Assembly: GCA_905221605.1 (NCBI GenBank)
Contig: CAJNDS010002417.1
Location: forward strand, 64,001-128,000
DNA length: 64,000 nt
Direction of reading: 5' to 3'
Source of the DNA: Symbiodinium natans
Lineage: Eukaryota > Sar > Dinophyceae > Suessiales > Symbiodiniaceae
The stretch's first letter is position 1. Each line of letters starts with the position of its first letter. Positions 45,601 to 59,700 of the stretch are shown here, in pieces. The notes beneath the pieces were generated by a model, which worked only from the letters and a program-made list of their open reading frames with translations, searched no databases and had not been told where the DNA came from. Made by a program: the position numbers and the translations under genes.

Positions 45601-48600
45601 TGAAACCATGAAAGCCCTTAAAGCACCTAAAAACCCTAAAAACCCTAACCGCAAAAACCCTAAGACCCTAAAAACCCTAAAAATCCTTCAAAGCCCTGAA
45701 AGACCCTTAAGACCCTAAGAAACCCCAAAAGCCCCCAAAGAAAGCCCTAAACGCCTAAGACCCTAAAGAACCCCTCACAATAGGGGATAGGATATAGACC
45801 CTCTGAATAAGGTCCCCGTTAAGAGAGCCAGAAGAGGGTTAAGAGAGTTGAGGGTTTAGGGTTTAGGGTTTCGGGTTTAGGGTTTAGGGTTTAGGGAGCG
45901 GGGGGGTTCATGGGGGGTAGGTACCTGGGGAATCTGGGCAGCTCCCCGCGGAGTCGTGGGGAGTATTAGGGAACCTTGGGGTACATTCTTCGACTTAGCG
46001 TAAAACCGAAGCTCTATACAATACATGAGCCAAGGGCTTTTACTGAAGCACGAAAACAAACCACAGCGAAGCCACCGAAGTCCAATTTTACCAAACCTAG
46101 TACCTCTAGGACATCGGAACTCTAGCAAATCAGTACGCTGCAGAACCCTTCAATGAAAAGAAACAAACCTTGCTTCAACTCTTGGGGAGTTACCCCTGTG
46201 CGCCTCAAATTGGCGCAAAGCACGAAACCCCAAGCCGTAAGCTGCTCAGAACCTAAACCCTATAGTAGCCCGACACAAAACCCTGCCGAAATAAGCCTTG
46301 CATAAGCCATGCACCTCCTATAAACCCTATAAACCCACCATACACCCTATACAAACCCATAAACCCGATATCAACCCTACATAAACCCTATATAAACCCA
46401 TAAACCCTATATAAACCCTATATATTCTACAAACCCTACAGCCCCCGCAGCAACAACCGGCCTCGTCCATTCTCCTCGTACAGATCGGGGCTGCCACAGA
46501 CTCGAGTGGCGAATTGGCCCTTTCATGGGGGTTCCGAAATTAAGGGTACCTTATTGAGACCCTTGTTATACGGGTTTAGGGTTTAGGGTTTAGGATTTAG
46601 GGTTTAGGGTTACGGTTAAGGGTACCTTATTATAAGGAGGTCCTACGAATTGGGGGTCTGTTTTGGGCGTCCCTTGTTTTCGGAAGCCCACCCATATTAG
46701 CGGAGTTAGGGGAAGGAGCTCATTGAACTTGGGGATCTCGAATTAAACTCAGAAAACGGAACGTAGGAAACTTCAGGAACTTAGGAAAACTAGCGAACTC
46801 AAGCAACCCTAGGAGCTTAAGCAACTTAGGAACCTAGGGTATTGAGGAAACTTCGGGAACATAGGGTTTAGGGGTTAGGGCTTCTAGAACTTAGGGCACT
46901 TAATCAACAACTCAGCGAACGCTGTCGGAACTTAGGAAACTGTCGGGGCTTCGAGTTCAGAATTCGGGGTCACCACATTTTATGGATAACTGGCAAGCTG
47001 GAAGAATCCAACAGTCTCCTCACAAGGGCAACTTGCGTGGGCCACGCAGGGCTTTTGGCTTTTGAGGCCGTAGGGTTTTGTTCCCGATCCTGGGACCCGA
47101 CCTTAACTTTATTCTCCTAGGGCCTGGGATGGCCCTTAAAGCCCTCTGAAAGATCTTCCTAAGTATGGTGCTCTTAAGCCCCAGAAGCGAAAGTACACAA
47201 TGTCCCAACAAGCACCCTAAACCCTCAACCCTCAACCCTCAACCCTCAACCCTAAACCCCAACTAACTTTATTCTCGCGTCCCGAGAAGATGCCGGTCTT
47301 CAAGGGCTTTGATGGGTGACTGCTTGGCTTGGGTTTAGGTCCTTTCCGGGGCCCTAGAGGCCAAAACCTAAACCCTAAACCCTAAACCCTAAACCCTAAA
47401 CCCTAAACCCATACACCTTCGGGGTGTTTGCAGCCCTTGGAAGCTTTCAGCACGAACGGAGTGCTAAAGAAGAGTGCCTCAAAGCCCCCCGAAAATATCG
47501 CCGAACCCCGTGCCTTGTAGAAGCCCTGAACCCTGAACACTCATCCCCCGAAACCCCCCTACACCCCCTCAACCCAAACCCCTAGATTTAACATTTTTAA
47601 CCTTTAAGCCCAAAACCCGAAACCCTGGACCCTAACCCCTAAACCCATACCCCCTAAACCCGAAACCCTAATCCCTAAACCCTAAACAAACACCCCTAAA
47701 CCCTAAACCGAAACCCTAAATCCCAAACATCCCCAAGTGCCCCTGCGCCTTCATGCCCGGATCGCCCTTGATGAAACCTCGCACGGTGTCTCTGAACCTG
47801 AAGACCGCAGGTAAAGAGAAGGGTTTTTGAAGGGTTTAGGGTTTAGGGTTCAGGGTTTAACCCTAGGGTTTATTTTGAGGGGTTTTTGAGGGTTTTTCAG
47901 GGCGTTTTTGAGGGGTTTGGTGCCCAAGACCCAGTCTTAGAGTTTCGAGTCTTAAGGGTTTGGGGTTTAGGTTTGGGGGTTTAGGGTTCGGGGTTCTACT
48001 GGGAGGGTACTTTCATTCCTTATAGATCCCCATCAAAGACTGCTAGTACAAGGGGGAACATCCCAATTAGAGGCTTAAGGGTCTTAGGGGTTTTAGGGTT
48101 TAGGGTTGCGGGGTGTTGGGTTCGGGGTTAGGGCCGCTTTTCGGGCCACAGCTTAGCGTTTGGGGTTCAGAGTCCGTCTTTAGGGGGCTTACGTAGGGTC
48201 TTAGGGTTTAGGCCTAAGGGGTTTAGGGTTTAGGGTTTAGGGTTTAGGGTTTAGGGTTTAGGGTTTAGGGTTTAGGGTTTAGGGTTTGGGTTTAGGGTTT
48301 AGGGTTTAGGGTTTAGGGTTTGGGGTTTAGGCCCAAGGGCCGCTTGGGGTTTTAGGGCTTTGAGGCTCATGGCTGGGGCCCCTGAGGCAAGTAGTATTTA
48401 TCCAAGATTTACAGAACATTCCTGAAACTACGAGGTAGGTTCAGGGAGAACCCAGACGGTGAAGAGAGATGCCGGAAGAAGGAACTCTTCAATCCACACC
48501 CTTAGGCTTCAAACAGCCCAAAACCCTTTAATGTTGCACCCGCAATATTTTAGGGGGCCGCTATTATGAAAAGTTTTTCGGCTATTCAGGATCTGGACCC

Positions 48601-49859
48601 TTTGTTTTGGAGGTCCGCTACAATGAAAAGTTTTCGGGCCGTGACTGTTTTTTTGAGGGTGTCAGGAAGGCATAAGCTTCTCGAGAAGGAGAGATACTTG
48701 AAGCCTGAAGCCTCGACCTGTCCAGGATCTCCGACAATCTTCTTTGTTCAGGGCGCCTTTTCTTTATAAATTCCTTACTTAAAACCAGATGATTCCATAG
48801 GCGAATCATATCCGGAAAGGGGGTACCTTACGGAGGCCTCCGGACACACTTTAATACCTTTGTTTGGGGGCCCGCTATAATGCAAGTCTCCCGGGGCCCG
48901 GGGCTCAGTCCTTCGGTTTTCAGGAAGGCATAAGCTTTCTCGAGAAGAAGGGATACTTGAAGCCTGAAGCCTCGACCTTTCCAGGGTCGGGGGGTAGCTT
49001 AGGGAGGCCTCCGGGCTCCGGACCCCTCCCCTGCCTGACTGTTTGGGGTCTTTTTTTATTCAGGGTCGCGACTGTTGAGGGGGGGGGGGGGGTAACTTAT
49101 TAAAGCAGGTCCAACATTAAAAAAGAAGGCCTTGAGCAAAAGAAGAGTCCTCAGGGCTTCAGGGACAAGGATTGAGGGTTTCAGGGCTCATGTCCGTGAT
49201 CCAACGGTAAACCTAGTCAAGGGCCCGCAGGCACTTTAACCATGTTCTGCCATGGCCTCAAACAGGAACCCGTAGATTCAAGTAACCTGAAACGAGGAGT
49301 AGACCTGAAATAACGGAGAGGGTGTGTAGGGTTGAGGGCTCAGGTGTACAAAAGGGCTCATAATCTCCCGTCCTCGATTCATCAACCAAACCTCGGCCCT
49401 CAACCCTCAATCCTACACACCAAGGACACAGGCAAAGGCTGAGAACGCCGCTTGCCATTCCACTCCGCCCAGCGGGGCACACCCCCACAGGGGAACTGCC
49501 CCACCAGGTACCCTGCCGAAGGAACGGGGTTCAGGGCGGAGGCCAGAGTTTGCAGGAGACTATCCTAAACCCGAAATTTCAGGGGTGAGGGCTTACTAAG
49601 CCCTAAGAGGCCTAAACTAGGCCCTAAACCCTAAACCCTAAACCCTAAACCCTAAACCGGTGTTAGCCCAGGGCACCATCTGGCCAGGCGCAGTCCCAGG
49701 GCTCTGCAATGAGCTTCACCTCCGGAGGACGGCATGCTGTGCACATGACCGAAAAGAACATTATGAGTGAACAAGCCCCCCTTAAATAATACGATGAAAA
49801 ATATATATATATATATATATACATATATATGTACACACACATATACATATGTGTATGTA

Positions 49860-49890
<31 letters not shown>

Positions 49891-52692
49891 ATGTATGTAT
49901 GTATGTATGTATGTATGTATGTATGTATGTATGTATGTATGTATGTATCTATATATATATATATCGAGAACGACAGTACATACCTTCTTCTGGATAACAC
50001 AGGCCCCCAAACCCATATACCCCACAACTCATTGCAGGAACGGCCAAAACAAGGCGCCCCAGATTTGCGGAGACGAAACCCCTTAAAGCCTAAAACCCTC
50101 AAGCCCCAACCCTACACCCCACAGCCCCAAACCCCTCAGCCCCTTAAATCCAGGTCTCTCAACCCTGTACCCCCTACATTCGGCAACCCTTTCCCCCAAA
50201 ACCCCCAATCCCCCTAAAAAAACTCACACGCACCACCCCCCAATCCCTTGGATCTCCCCCAAGCCCTAGATTTAGATTAATCAAGTCGCGTGCTGCAGGC
50301 ACGGGTCGTTCGTCAAGCGGTTGATCAGCGGCGGGTCCTCAACGATACGCGGGATTGGGGAGGAGGGAAGGTGGGGGAGCGGGGGGGGCAGGGGGTGAAA
50401 CGGGGGGCAGGGGGGAAAACGGGGGTGGGAGGAGAAAAGGGGGGAGGGGTGGGCTGGGGGCGGTTCAGGCTCAAAAGTTCAGAAGGTTGGGGGGTAAGGT
50501 TTAGGGTTTGAGGGTCCAGTTGTTTATTTTGGGTTTCTTCCGGTTTATTCAGTTTATTCAAGTTATTCAGGCGCTTGTGAGCTGATTTGAGGTGTTTGGA
50601 TGGTCGACTTAACGGGCTTGTTGAAAGCTTGTTCCGGGGTATATTTCGGGCTTATGGGGTTTCTAGGGCAGCGTTTGTTGGGGGCTTTAGGGGTTTCGGG
50701 TGTGGCTATCTGAACAACTGTAGGAGGAGATGTCTGACGTTTTGGAGAGTGGCAGACCAGGAACCAGCAACGCAATCCCAAAGCGGCACTGTCTTACAGA
50801 GACCTTCACCCAGACCTCTGGGAGGATCCAAAAAGTAGAACTCCCCCAAATAGTACCCCACACTACCTTTAGGACATTCGTAAGATCTGGGCAGTTGTCA
50901 CATGCGAATTCGCAGTGGGCTTGAGGTAAGAAGTGAGTCATCAGTTTCGACATGAGGTTTGGGACTCAAGCGGGCATTTGATGGTATCTGTGTCTTTCGG
51001 GTTGGGCATTCATTCGCCTAACCCCAAAATAAAAACTTTGTAAGTAAACCCCTAAATCAACCTTAAATAAACCTCCAAACCCCAAACCCTAAACCCTAAA
51101 CCCTAAACCCTAAACCCCAAACCCTAAACCCTAAATCCGAAAGTGGAAGATGCCCCACTGCTGTGAGCAGTCCGGCATGCACTGGCCATCACCTCGACAG
51201 ACACGCTCTGCATTCAGGTTGAGGAGGGTTTAGGGTTTAGGGTTTAGGGTTTAGGGTTTAGGGTTTAGGGTTTAGGGTTTAGGGTTTAGGGTAGAGGGTT
51301 TGTAGTTTGTTTACGGATTCCCTTGAGGTTTATGTAAGCGAAAAAAGGCATCTAACCTAGCGAATCCTATAGTTCTTTCCCTAAAAGACGATGGAACGTA
51401 GAATACCATCATTAGTGATATGCTATCTTCTAGGTCAGGACGTTGAAGAGATTCCACGTCCACACATTCCAGCACCAAGCGAAATCCATGTCGAACCCTC
51501 GTCCCTCTGGTCCCCTTACCGTCATGAAGCCATTGCTACATATGGGGGTGATCCCCACACAGTAGGATCCCTAAAAAATTCGAACCCCGATAAGGTGCCG
51601 GAATTTTGGAGACCCTGATATTCCCTGAGGGTTCTATATGAATCGGATAGCTTCCTACAGCACTCATGACTGGACTGGAGGGGGGAAGCCCCTCGGGCCC
51701 GCAACGGCACGCGACTCAGCGGCCTAAACTGTAAACATCTCTTCACACTAAATCCCAAACCCCAAACCCCAAAACCGAAACCCCAAACCCTAAACCCTAA
51801 ACCCCAGACCCTAAACCCTAAATTGAGCATGCGACTTCCACGCGTCAGCGAAGAGGCCAGGTCAAACCGGAAGCCGTCGACCTTTGCACAAGCGCATGGG
51901 GTTGTTGGCTTAGGAGTTCCCTGTACGGCCTTAAGGGCTCTCAGGCCTTAGGGTTTAGGGTTTAGGGTTTAGGGTTTAGGGTTTAGGGTTTAGGGTTTGG
52001 GGAACCCTCAACCCCAGGACTCTGAACAGCCGAGAATTCTGGCAGCCTCCGGGCCGAATAGGAAGAAACAACACTTGAAGCAGCGCCTCTCGTACTTTCA
52101 TCACGCTTTCTGGTTTAGGGTTTGGGGGGCTTAAGGGAGGAGGCCTTCAGAAGGGGCTTAGGGTTTCGGGTTTGGGGGTTTCTGGCTTCGGGTTTTGGGG
52201 GGTTAAGGGAGCAAAGCCTTCAGAAGGCGCCTAGGGTCTGGGGCTTGGAGGAGTTCTGACTTAGGGTTTGCGGGGGTTCAAGGGAGGAGGCCTTCAGAAG
52301 GCGGTTGCGTTGTGTTGAATCCTTTTGCCTTTGTGTGCAAGGAATCATGAGTAAGAGATGGAGCTCTAGTGCCATGCGGAGGCAAGGACTCGACATGCAC
52401 AAGCATGTCGCACAAGGCAGAATATCAAGCCCTAAACCCTAGACCCTAGACCCTAGACCCTAGACCCTAAACCCTAAACCCTAAACCCTAAGCCCTAAAC
52501 CCTAAACCCTGAACCCCTAAACCCTCTTAAGTTTCTTAGGGCCCTCAAGTGCGGCCTGCTGCCAAGGCACGTGCATCTCGAGGGCCCAGTAGCGCAAGCA
52601 GTCGACGATCCACTCTGCGCAGTTGGGGTTGTTGGCGTTCCTGAATCCATTTGGGGTTTAGGGTTTAGGGTTTGGGGTTTAGGGTTTAGGGT

Positions 52693-52731
<39 letters not shown>

Positions 52732-53704
52732 GGTTTAAGGTTTAGGGTTGAGGGTTGAGGGGCTTCAGGTCCAAGTTTGAGGGTTTAGAGTTTAGGGTTG
52801 AGGGTTTCAAGTATTAGGGTTTAAGGATTTAAGGGTTTGAGGGTTTGAGGGTTTGAGGGTTAAGGCATTGAGGGTAACTTGGCGTTCCTGAAACATTAGA
52901 GTTGAAGGGCTTAAGGGTTTCCGGGTTTATGGCTGGGTTTCAGGGGTTTGGGGATTAGGGTTTTAGGGATTAACTAACGGTTTGGGGTGTAGGGTTTGGG
53001 GTTTAGGGGTTTAGGGGTTTAGGGTTTGGGGTTTAGGGTCTGGGAAAAAGTGTTTAAGGTTTCAGGGTTTAGGGTTTCCGGGTTTAAGGGTTTAAAGGTT
53101 TAGGGTTTGGGGTTTAAGGGTTTAGCGTTTGGGGTTTAGGGTTCGGTTTGAGGTGTTGGTTTGAGGTTTAGGGGTTTAGGGGTTGTAGGGTTTATGCAAG
53201 CAGTCTGCGGACACTTCGGACGAAGGATTCGGACGAAGAAAATAGCGAATTGAATTAATGAGATTGAAAGAAAGAGCGATGGAATATCCAGTGCAGGTGT
53301 CAGTGCCTGCCTTTCCTGTAATAAGCATTCCAAATTGCCTGGAGTGGTGTCTGCTGTATGGCACACGGCGCGGGCGTTGCATGTGGGTCAAAGCGTTTCC
53401 TCAGGAAACTGCCAAGTGACAAACCATGAAGTTGTTTACTCAAACACTGCCTGGACTGTACGAAACAGCGAGAAGGCATTGCAGACAGTGATGGAACATG
53501 CTGTGCATGGCCCACATGAGGGGTTGAAAGGTTTAGGGTTTAGGTGGCTAAGGGTTTTGGGTAAAGGTTCAGGGTTTAGACAAAGGCTGCAGGCAATCAC
53601 CAAACCATGACATGCGCCTCACCGCACCACACTCAGCGGCAACATGTCAAGCTGCAACACATTGCCTCGGCAGAAATGCCGCACGTGCAGCTGCAGCTGC
53701 AGCT

Positions 53705-53737
<33 letters not shown>

Positions 53738-56700
53738 CCAGCACCACCGCCACCACCACCACCACCACCACCACCACCACGACCACCACCATAACCACCA
53801 CCACCACTCCACCACCCCCACCACCACTCCACCACTCCACCACTCCACCACTCCACCACTCCACCACTCCACCACTCCACCACTGCACCACTCCACCACT
53901 CCACCACTCCACCACTCCACCACTCCACCACTCCACCACCAGCACCACCACCACCAGCACCAGCACCACCACCACTACCACCACCACCACCACCACCACC
54001 ACCATAACCATCTGTCCCCCCCCAAGCCCATTCTGGAAACCAAGACATCATCTGCACCATTTTTCGGCTCAGGGTGTAGGCCTCGCACCTTCTTCTTCTT
54101 CTTCTTCTTCTTCTTCTTCTTCTGCGCAGCGAAGAGGCCCCCCTTGCGGAAGGACCCCGGCCACGACGGCCCGCTTGGACTCTCTGTCTCTCTCTCTCCC
54201 TACTAAACCCAAAACCCTGCACTCTAAACCTTCAACCCGAAACCCTAAACTCTACACGCTAAACCCTACACCCTAAACCCTAAACCCTAAGCTCTACACC
54301 CTAAACCCTAAACCCGAAACCCAAAACCTACCTCATCCCTGGATGGTCAGTTCCCAGCGTCACTGTGTTACCGCAGCCGGTGTAGTTGGTGTGGTAGCCG
54401 TTCGAAAGCAGGTAGTAGTGACCTTATACGGGTTTCCTTAAAGGGTTTTGGGTTTAGGCAAAACCTAAACGCTTTTTGAGGGTTTCCATATACAGGTTTA
54501 GGAACAAGGTCGACCTAAACGTTTGCGGGCAGGTATCACACGATGGGCTCTTCTATCACCAGACTTCGATCCATTGAATGAAAAACCCACGTATGACAGA
54601 CCTCTGCTGCCCTATAGACCCTAAACCCCTAAACCCTTAAACACTTGTACTCTAAACCCCTACATTCTAAACCCTCCTTAAGGCGCGCGCTCGCAGCAAT
54701 CTTGGCCAAGCAGTTCCAGTTGCTGCAGCCTGTGTTGCGGCAGGTGTCTCAAATGAGGGGGCGGGCGTGGCCGTCGGCCCTAAAGCCCATAAACAAAACC
54801 CGATAGACCCCACTCTCTGCTAACCCTGTAGACCCTACACCCTATTGACCCCGTAGACCCCAAACCCTAAGCAACTGCTTTCGCATGATTTTCAAGCCTT
54901 GGCGTGTTTAGGGCGGGCTTAAGACAAGACATCGCAATGCTGATTGCTCTAAACAGTTGTTTCAACCGCAAGCCTTAAAACCAAATCCCACATATTCTAT
55001 TGAACAATGCACCTGTGTGCGTCATAGGTTTCACAACATTTACAAAGAACCAAAGCCCAAAGGCCCAAACCCGAAAACCCTGAGCCCTAAAAACCCCTAA
55101 ACCCTAAACCCTAAACCCTAAACCCCGAGGGGCTCAGGACCTCTAGCAGCGAAACGCCTTAACAGTTCTCAGTAGGCCTATATGGGGGGGCGTCCGAGGG
55201 GTACCTTATTGGGGTCCTTATGAAAGAGGGAATCCTACTAGTTGGGGGTCTATATTGGGGATCCTGATTCTCGCAAACCCCCATATATACCCTTTTCAAG
55301 AAATAGATAGGGTACCGAATTCCCCCATTCCCGAGTCATAACCAGGGGGACAATCTAGAGCTCCGGCTCCACAAGCTGCAACCTTCCGAAGCAGAAAGGA
55401 CTCACTAGGGTTTTGGGGTTTGGGAAAGCTACACCCTAAACCCGAAACCCAGCCCAGACCCTGTGCCCGATCAACGGGACCGTTTGAGCGAGGTAGCCCC
55501 AGGCCCCTTCGCCAGTGTGGTTGAAGACAACGTCGAGCACAACCTGAGGAGGTTTTTGGTTGAGGGTTGAGGGCTTAGGGTTGAGGGCTGAGGGCTGAAG
55601 ATTTCGGCAGAGCCCCTTCAAAAAGTTCCTAGTCCAGTTCGAAGCCCTCGATATAGGATTAGCGGGATCATGATGTAGGATGTGGGGCTAGCGGGAGGGG
55701 TTTACTTGAAGGTCTTGAAATCCTGAGCGTTGGCTCGGTCTTGGAGCTCTTCCCCGTACCCGAACACCCTAAAGTCTAAAGTCCGAAAGCTCCAAGCCCT
55801 AAACCCTAGACCCTAAACCCTAAACCCTAAACCCTGAACCCTAAACCCTAAGCCTTGAACCCTCAACCCGGCCCCTAAAAGCAAACCCTAAGCCCCATGA
55901 AGACAATCACTCTACAAGCATCTTTTAACAGGAACGATGATGCAAACCTGATGAATGCACTTGTAAACAACCATTAACCATGAAACAGAATAACTTTGCA
56001 AAAGCCCTCAACCCTAAACCCTAAACCCTGAACCCTACACCCTAAACCCTAAACCCCATAACAAAAGAAGCCTTGTCGACACTTTGCCCCCCGTCAAGCC
56101 CTCGGCCACCCCGACGCCTCGATGCCGTTTCTGTGGAGTTCGCGTACCAAGGTCTTGAACTCGACCTTGGTTTGCGAATGATAGGGCTTAGGGTTTGGGG
56201 TTTGGGGTTTAGGGTTTAGGGTTTAGGGCTTAGGGGCTTAGGGTTTAGGGTTTAGGGTTTAGCGTTTAGGGAGGTTCAAGGTGATAACCCAAGTACAAGT
56301 GCATCTGTAACCCAGCCTCCAAGTGATTACCCTAATCTTGTTCTGCAAAACGGGCTATAAGTGCAGTTACAATGAGGGGTAATGAGTACGATGAGCCTCC
56401 GAGAAAAGGAGTTCTAGGGCTTGTTGGGTTGACAGGGAGGGCTTGTAGCGGTTGCAGGGCTTCTAGAACTTTCGGAGTTCAAGGTAGGGTTCAGGTTTTA
56501 GGGCTTCAGGGTTTCTGGCTCGGGGTTTCATGTCTGGGGTTCAGGTTCAGGTTTAGGGTTAAGGCCGGGTGAAGTCGTGGGTTTAGGCTTTGGGGCTTAA
56601 TTAAGGCTGAGGGTTTCAACATAACCGAGGTTACCAGAACATGGATATGGCATATGCCATATGAGCATTCTTTCCTTCTCAGTCGGGGGGGGGGGGGGGG

Positions 56701-59700
56701 GAATCCCTAAACCTGAAAAACCGTGAATGCCGAACTCTTTTATGCTACTGGGAGGTTCATGCGTATTGAGAACTGGAGATGTGACTAGGGAGGGTAACAA
56801 AAGTCAAAACTGGTCATGGCCATACTTGGTGGGGTTCCGATTATAACGGTCCTGTCGCCATACTTGGGGTTCTTATAACGGTTCTTTTTCACTACTCAAA
56901 ACCCCTCATTATGGCATTCAAAAACTTAACCTTATCTTAAAAGGGCGTCTAATAACTCTGGCTTCTCACTACCCCTGAGCCTTCCTACATACCCCTTGTA
57001 TACCTTATACAACTTCAGAACCATAAAAAGGAGGTTAGGGACCATGGCCCATGAAGCTACCCTTAGAATTTCACACAGCTACCCAAAACTCCTCATTATG
57101 GTATTCAAACTTAACCCTTTCTTAAATGGCTTCTGATAACCCTTGCTTATAAAAACCCCAAGAACCTTCCTATATACCCCTTTTTTACTCTAGAACCGTA
57201 AAAAGGAGATTAGGGACTATATTAAGGGCCCATGAAACTACTACCCTCAGAGCCCTAAACCCTAAACCTAAACCTTAAACCCTAGACCCCCATTTAAACC
57301 CTGCACCCTGAACTCTAATCAAACCCTAAACCCTAAACCCTAAACCCTAAACCCTAAACCCTAAACCCTAAACCCTAAACCCTAAAACCCTCAAAAGCCA
57401 AGCTGCGATGGCGGCCCAGGCCTGCTTTCCCGCATGGACCGAGAAGCGCTGCATCGGCACGTAGTAGGCACCTGCTTGTTTAGGGTTTAGGGTTTAGGGT
57501 TTAGGGTTTAGGGTTTAGGGTTTAGGGTTTAGGGTTTAGGGTTTAGGGTTTAGGGTTTAGGGTTTAGGGTGTAGGGTTTAGGGTTTAGGGCTTAGGGCTT
57601 AGGGTTTAGGGTTTAGGGTTCTTCGCTACTCGTGGTCATACAGACGCCAGAGAGCCCTATGCCTATACCCTAAAAGCCCTGAAAATTCTAAACCCTAAAC
57701 CCTGAAAATTCTAAACCCTAAACAGTGAAAATTCTAAACCCGAAACCCTGAAAATTCTAAGCCCTAAACCCTGCAAATTCTAAACCCTAAACCCTGAAAA
57801 TTCCAAAGCCTAAACTCTAAACCCCAAACCCCTCAGCCGCAAAACCCTAAACCCCAAGACCCTAAATCCCTAAACCCTGAACACCCCTAAACCCCACAAC
57901 CCACAACCCTAAACCCTAAACCCGGAACACGCTTCCGGGGCGCAAGTCTGGTAGCCCCAGTACTGGCACAAGAACTCGCCAGTCTTGGGGTGAACCAGCG
58001 GGACCTTGGCAGCTCCGTGCTTCAAGACCTGCCCCCCTTTTCGGGTTTAGGGTTTAGGGTTGGCAGGGCAGTCACGGTTGTACCTCAAGGAGGAGAACCC
58101 TATTTATCACTACGATGACTACGAAGGAGTTCAGGTACTGCTGCAAACCAGTTCGAAGGAAGATGGCTTGCACGCATGAGATAGATCACCCGATGCTCAC
58201 CTGAACCCTAAACCCTTAACCCTAAACCCCAAACTGGCCCTAAACCCTAAACCCTAAACCCTAAACCCTAAACCCTAAAACCCAGCTTTTCTTGGCCTCG
58301 CCACCTGGCTCTCATCGAATTCGAAGATTGGAAGCAGCTCGACACCTTCGGGTCAGCTTGGAGGTTCAGGGTTTAGGGTTTCGGGTTTAGGGTTTAGGGT
58401 TTAGGGTTTAGGGTTTAGGGTTTAGGGTTTAGGGTTTAGGGATAAGTGTACTTATAACCCAATTATAGCCCTATAAGTGTACATATAACCCAATTATAGC
58501 CCTATTAGGGGTACTTAAAGGGCTTATAAGTGGGTTATAACTGCACTTATAACTGGGTGGGTTACTAAGTACCCTGAACCTCCAAGTGCGCTTCCGATGG
58601 GATTTCCAAAATTCAGGGGTGCTCCTCACCTCAAAAAACAGCAACTCTTATTCCAAGACCCCCGAAACCCCAAGATATGCAATTGAAAAATAGACTCGCA
58701 TCAAGGGTGGTTTCGCGTGCGTGTGGAGACAAGCTGAGCCCGATACAGTTGATGCCCAAGCTCACCAAGTGAGGAATCTTCTCCTGAGCTTGCAATAGTC
58801 GGAGGGTCGGTCCTACCTCCGTCGCAAGAATCATAGGCCTGGGAGCTTTCATGCGCCAGAACTTCTAGCCTGGACCCTACAAGCCCAAAACGCCCTGCGC
58901 CGCATGCTCCACAGCCCCCAGACGGTACATCTGCTCCGCGTGCTAAACGTATGCAAGATGTCTGGTGTGGGGTGTAGCGGGTTAGGGTTCTTGGGTTTGG
59001 GGGATTTGGGCCGTGATCTGGTGCAGCCTTGAGCAAAAGGTCTACTTTGTTTAGGAGCTACAGGGACACAGAATATGTAAGCTCCGAAACCTAAAGCCGC
59101 AACCCTGAACCCTAGACTCGGGGAGGAGGAAAGTGGCTTTCTGCTGTCCAGGCGGCGATAAATCCCAGGAACGTGCCGGCGTGCGTGCTCTTCACACCAC
59201 TGTCTTTGTGCTTGGTGAAGCTTCGGACGTGGGCCTGTGAAAAGAAAGGTTGAGGGCGAAAGCCTCTAAGCCCCTTAAGCCCTAAAACCCTTGCATCATA
59301 TATGAACATACATATATCCGCTTCCGAAAATATGCACATACACATATCAAGAGAGGCTTTCGGAGTTTCTTGGTTTGCTGTTTTAGTCTCAGCCCAAACT
59401 CAAACATGGGGCCGTACGGGATCACCCTGCAACCCAAACCTGAACGGCACGCCAACAAAGCATGAGTCGATCTTGGGTTTTGGGTCGTTTAGGGTTTAGG
59501 GTTTAGGGTTTAGGGTTTAGGGTTTAGGGTTTAGGGTTTAGGGTTTAGGGTTTAGGGTTTAGGGTTTATCTAGGGTTTAGGGTTTAGGGTTTAGGGTTTA
59601 GGGTTTAGGGTTTAGGGTTTAGGGTTTAGGGTTTAGGCTTATTTGCAAGCTCTAAAACTCCAACAGCCGAAGGGTTGGGTTTCTGTCTCGAGGGGCTGGG

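Noticed and set aside
49663-50217. Tyr/Val/Cys and His/Thr repeat ORFs
   Set aside because: GTAT microsatellite frames; only 49719-49677 is a real exon here.
53607-54276. ORFs of 130-210 codons rich in His, Thr, Trp or Gly
   Set aside because: Microsatellite and minisatellite frames, open in all six frames, inside an intron.
55628-55722. Minus-strand frames DFKTFK and NFLKGLCRN next to the region I exon
   Set aside because: They resemble the expected helix before DVVFNH, but exon 56165-56118 (EFKTLVRELHRNGIE) fits phase, splice sites and family far better.
58801-58870. Frame LEVLAHESSQAYDSCDG as a debranching exon
   Set aside because: Exon 59234-59157 (AHVRSFTKHKDSGV, later THAGTFLGFI) supplies this part in phase; the other would break the chain.
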